NCBI RefSeq assembly: GCF_003217295.1
Contig: NZ_QJTJ01000023.1
Span: 1 to 53,838 of the forward strand
Direction of reading: 5' to 3'
Length of the DNA: 53,838 nt
From: Ureibacillus chungkukjangi
GTDB lineage: Bacteria; Bacillota; Bacilli; Bacillales_A; Planococcaceae
Below are positions 51,549-53,838 of the stretch, piece after piece; position 1 is the stretch's first letter, and every line of letters begins with the position of its first letter. The position numbers and the translations under genes were made by a program. The notes below the pieces were generated by a model. It was not told the origin of the DNA. It ran no database searches and was given only the letters and a program-made list of their open reading frames with translations.

Positions 51549-51592
51549 ATTTACGAACTATAAAACAAATTTACCAATTAATGTTCGTAAAA
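51549..51592. promoter_or_regulatory. Inverted pair of PurBoxes (PurR site) upstream of pbuG
   Basis: ATTTACGAACTAT (51549-51561, plus) matches the B. subtilis PurBox AWWWCCGAACWWT at 12 of 13. TTTTACGAACATT on the minus strand (51592-51580) matches at 11 of 13. They face each other with 18 nt between, close to the known 16-17 nt arrangement, and end just upstream of the pbuG -35 box, as expected for PurR repression. Confidence 0.75.
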
Positions 51593-51596
51593 AGGG

Positions 51597-51625
51597 TTGA
51601 AATCAAAAGAGTGAGATGTTATATT
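51597..51625 (+). promoter_or_regulatory. SigA promoter of pbuG
   Basis: TTGAAA, 17-nt spacer, TATATT, placed between the PurBoxes and the riboswitch. Confidence 0.75.
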
Positions 51626-51648
51626 ACAGAAGTAAATTAAATATTTCG

Positions 51649-51713
51649 TCGTATAATGTCGAGAATATGGCTCGTGAGTTTCTACCAAGCTACCTTAAAT
51701 AGCTTGACTACGA
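51649..51713 (+). promoter_or_regulatory. Purine riboswitch, guanine type, upstream of pbuG
   Basis: P1 TCGTA/TACGA, P2 around GTCGAG...GCTCGT, P3 AAGCTA/TAGCTT, and the invariant joining segments TATAATG, GAGTTTCTACC and CTTAAAT. Base 51708 (equal to xpt position 74) is C, hence guanine or hypoxanthine specificity. Confidence 0.95.
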
Positions 51714-51765
51714 TTTAGAATCTATTAGTAACTGCTATTTTTGTATAGTTATTCTAATTATCGTA

Positions 51766-51798
51766 GACATGCAACTCTTGTTAGGTGCGTGTCTTTTT
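51766..51798 (+). terminator. Regulated terminator of the pbuG riboswitch
   Basis: Stem GACATGCA/TGCGTGTC (one G-T pair) followed by five T, between the aptamer and the pbuG start. Confidence 0.85.
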
Positions 51799-51835
51799 AT
51801 TTATGACATTGTGGACGATTAATTCGGAGGAAAAA

Positions 51836-53137
51836 ATGAAAAAGTATTTCCAATTTGAAGAGTTAGGGACGAATTATCGTCGAGAGATTCTTGGAGGTTT
51901 AACTACATTCCTTTCAATGGCTTATATTCTTGCTGTAAATCCAGGAATGCTAGAAGCTGCAGGGATGGACTATAATGCAGTATTTGTTGCAACAGCGTTA
52001 GCTGCAGCAGTAGGTTGTTTGTTCATGGGGCTTATTGCAAAATATCCAATAGCATTAGCACCAGGTATGGGGCTTAACGCATTCTTTACATTCTCTGTAG
52101 TTATGGGAATGGGTATGGCTTGGGAAACAGCCTTAACAGGGGTAATGTTCTCTGGGATAGTCTTCATTGTTTTATCACTTTCTGGTATTCGTGAAACAAT
52201 TATTAATGCAATTCCAGCTCAATTAAAATATGCAGTTGGAGCAGGGATCGGTTTATTTATCACCTTCGTAGGATTCCAAGGTGCTGGAATCATTGTAAAC
52301 GATGATGCAACTTTAACAGTATTAGGTGATATTACATCAGGTAATGCGTTACTTGCTGTATTTGGTATTTTCGTAACAGCAATCTTTATGGCTAAAAAAA
52401 TTAATGGCGGTATTTTCTACGGTATGGTCATCACTGCAATTGCTGGTATGATTTTTGGTTTAGTTAATATGCCTGAAAAAATTGTTTCTTCTATTCCTAG
52501 TCTAGAGCCTACATTTGGCGCAGCTTTCGATTTTTTAGGAAACTTTGATGTTATCTGGAATTTAGATTTCTTAATTGTTGTTCTAACATTCCTATTTGTA
52601 GACTTCTTTGATACTGCTGGTACACTAATGGCGGTAGCTGGACAAGCTGGTCTTGTAAAAGACAACAAGCTACCACGAGCTGGTAGAGCCTTACTTGCGG
52701 ATTCTTTAGCGACTGTAACAGGTGCAATTTTCGGTACTTCTACTACAACTTCTTATGTAGAGTCAACGGCTGGTGTAGCTGCAGGTGCTCGTTCTGGTCT
52801 TGCAGCGGTTGTAACAGGTATATTATTCTTATTAGCTTTATTCTTCTCTCCGGTTTTAGCGGTAGTAACAAGTGCGGTTACTGCTCCAGCTTTAATTATC
52901 GTTGGTGCATTAATGGTATCTTCGTTAAAGCTTATCGAATGGGATAAAATCGAAATTGCTATTCCGGCATTCTTAGTAATGATTTGTATGCCACTAGGAT
53001 ATTCAATTGCTACAGGTATTGCGATAGGGTTTATCTTCTATCCAATTACTATGCTTGTATCAGGTCGTGGTAAAGAAGTGCATCCAATTATGTATGGATT
53101 ATTTGTTATCTTCTTATGCTACTTTATCTTCTTATAA
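51836..53137 (+). CDS. pbuG: Guanine/hypoxanthine permease PbuG (NCS2/AzgA family)
   Basis: A 433-residue transporter with about 12-14 membrane segments that imports hypoxanthine and guanine with protons. The N-terminus FQFEELGTNYRREILGGLTTFLSMAYIL, the substrate region GLIAKYPIALAPGMGLNAFF, FVDFFDTAGTLMAVAGQAG and the TTSYVESTAGVAAGARSG loop are AzgA-type hallmarks. The ATG at 51836 has CGGAGG 7-8 nt upstream; a longer frame would run through the regulated terminator. Two layers of control are visible: PurBoxes and a guanine riboswitch, as in B. subtilis pbuG. Confidence 0.96.
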   Translation: MKKYFQFEELGTNYRREILGGLTTFLSMAYILAVNPGMLEAAGMDYNAVFVATALAAAVGCLFMGLIAKYPIALAPGMGLNAFFTFSVVMGMGMAWETALTGVMFSGIVFIVLSLSGIRETIINAIPAQLKYAVGAGIGLFITFVGFQGAGIIVNDDATLTVLGDITSGNALLAVFGIFVTAIFMAKKINGGIFYGMVITAIAGMIFGLVNMPEKIVSSIPSLEPTFGAAFDFLGNFDVIWNLDFLIVVLTFLFVDFFDTAGTLMAVAGQAGLVKDNKLPRAGRALLADSLATVTGAIFGTSTTTSYVESTAGVAAGARSGLAAVVTGILFLLALFFSPVLAVVTSAVTAPALIIVGALMVSSLKLIEWDKIEIAIPAFLVMICMPLGYSIATGIAIGFIFYPITMLVSGRGKEVHPIMYGLFVIFLCYFIFL

Positions 53138-53165
53138 TTATAGATTACTAATATTATAGTAAAGG

Positions 53166-53200
53166 GTCGTTATCTTCTTTAGGAGATAACGGCTTTTTTT
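53166..53200 (+). terminator. Terminator after pbuG
   Basis: Stem GTCGTTATCT/AGATAACGGC with seven T. The remaining stretch to the 16S gene (53201-53747) holds no gene, only the rRNA promoters and leader. Confidence 0.9.
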
Positions 53201-53401
53201 GTTCTATAAAATAACTGTATTCAAAATAGAAGGGGATGCATGTGTTTTAAACCAAAATACAATAGAAGGAATTTTGAGAAGGAGAAAAGACTGACTTAAT
53301 GGAATTAATTTAAATTCATTTTTCGCTTGCAAAATAATCTATAGCTTAGTATAGTAATAAACGTTGCTGCTTGAGCAGTGAAGAATTGAAAAAATATATT
53401 G

Positions 53402-53430
53402 TTGACATCGTAAGAACTGGATGTTAAAGT
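53402..53430 (+). promoter_or_regulatory. rRNA promoter P1
   Basis: Consensus TTGACA, 17-nt spacer, TAAAGT; the most upstream of three tandem rRNA promoters. Confidence 0.75.
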
Positions 53431-53476
53431 AATTCAAGTCGTTACTTTTTGTAAGTAATGATGGATATCAAAAGTA

Positions 53477-53505
53477 TTGACATAGTGTTAGTGGTTTGAT
53501 ATTAT
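53477..53505 (+). promoter_or_regulatory. rRNA promoter P2
   Basis: TTGACA, 17-nt spacer, TATTAT; 75 bp downstream of P1. Confidence 0.85.
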
Positions 53506-53547
53506 TTAAAAGTTACTTTTTGAAAAACACATTCAATTAATAAAGTG

Positions 53548-53576
53548 TTGACGATAAATTATTATCTTGATATAAT
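53548..53576 (+). promoter_or_regulatory. rRNA promoter P3
   Basis: TTGACG, 17-nt spacer, perfect TATAAT; 71 bp downstream of P2 and about 170 bp before 16S. Confidence 0.88.
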
Positions 53577-53590
53577 AATTTGAGTAACGA

Positions 53591-53610
53591 ATGAACCTTG
53601 AAAACTGAAC
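53591..53610 (+). promoter_or_regulatory. rRNA leader antitermination (boxA-like) segment
   Basis: The stretch with CCTTGAAAACTGAACAAC resembles the CTTTGAAAACTGA-type leader of Bacillus rRNA operons. It is followed by a CGGACATT/AATGTCCG hairpin (about 53697-53715) and an AAATTTGA/TCAAATTT hairpin (about 53721-53742) that belong to the processing region. Confidence 0.45.
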
Positions 53611-53747
53611 AACAAAACGTTAATGAACATAGTTTCTTCTATTAAATTAGAGAAACAAAATTTTGGACATCAAAATTGATGCCGGCAGATGTTTGTCGGA
53701 CATTTATAATGTCCGGTACAAAATTTGAGCTTTATCAAATTTTCTCT

Positions 53748-53838
53748 TTTATGGAGAGTTTGATCCTGGCTCAGGACGAACGCTGGCGGCGTGCCTAATA
53801 CATGCAAGTCGAGCGGACTTTAGAAAAGCTTGCTTTTC
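53748..53838 (+). rRNA. rrs: 16S ribosomal RNA, 5' end (cut by window edge)
   Basis: TTTATGGAGAGTTTGATCCT followed by GGCTCAGGACGAACGCTGGC and the AATACATGCAAGTCGAGCGG segment is the standard Firmicutes 16S start. The first variable region (GGACTTTAGAAAAGCTTGCT) is of Bacillales type. Only about 91 nt lie inside the window. Confidence 0.97.

Overview
The window is low-GC chromosomal DNA of an endospore-forming Gram-positive rod of the Bacillales. It carries a YaaH/SleL-type cortex glycosidase, DesK/DesR, the spore-type LigD/Ku pair, S-box and purine riboswitches, and the gene order moxR-DUF58-transglutaminase-guaA-pbuG familiar from Bacillus. The 16S rRNA start at the right edge and the SLH-anchored secreted protein fit a Lysinibacillus/Solibacillus-like (Planococcaceae/Caryophanaceae) lineage. 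The genus is inference. Almost everything is ordinary core chromosome; the only mobile-element signal is the 3' end of a group II intron at the far left.

Left part (1-20 kb). After the intron tail come an ECF sigma factor N-terminal half fused in frame to a lipoprotein-like domain, a DUF4236 protein and a divergent TetR regulator/MFS drug exporter pair. Next are a YkuI-like c-di-GMP-binding protein, the YaaH-like spore glycosidase, a secreted YcdB/SLH protein, a CzrA-CzcD zinc sensor/efflux cassette with two operator palindromes, a DUF2243-CtaG pair, ligD and ku (convergent with or divergent from neighbours), a PfoR-type membrane protein, a YusW-like lipoprotein and a DUF423 protein. A non-coding stretch holds four degenerate tandem repeats.

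Middle (19-38 kb). Guanine deaminase, an EndoQ-type PHP nuclease, an esterase, a LysR regulator, a Sel1-repeat protein and coproporphyrinogen oxidase are followed by a SAM riboswitch that heads yitJ-metH (methionine synthesis and folate one-carbon supply). Then come desaturase-desK-desR (membrane fluidity control), proline dehydrogenase and a FetAB-like ABC exporter. Upstream of that exporter, a minus-strand promoter and terminator bracket about 205 nt of apparently non-coding RNA.

Right part (38-54 kb). pncB-nadE (NAD salvage) is followed by moxR-DUF58-transglutaminase, then guaA behind a guanine-type riboswitch. A permease/TIGR03943 pair lies behind a near-consensus Zur box, and a YsnF-like stress protein behind a sigma-B-type promoter. 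pbuG is controlled by paired PurBoxes plus a guanine-type riboswitch. Three tandem rRNA promoters lead into the first ~90 nt of a 16S rRNA gene.

Most worth a second look: the sigma/lipoprotein chimera, the Zur-box permease operon, the candidate small RNA beside the NAD salvage operon, and the intergenic repeats.
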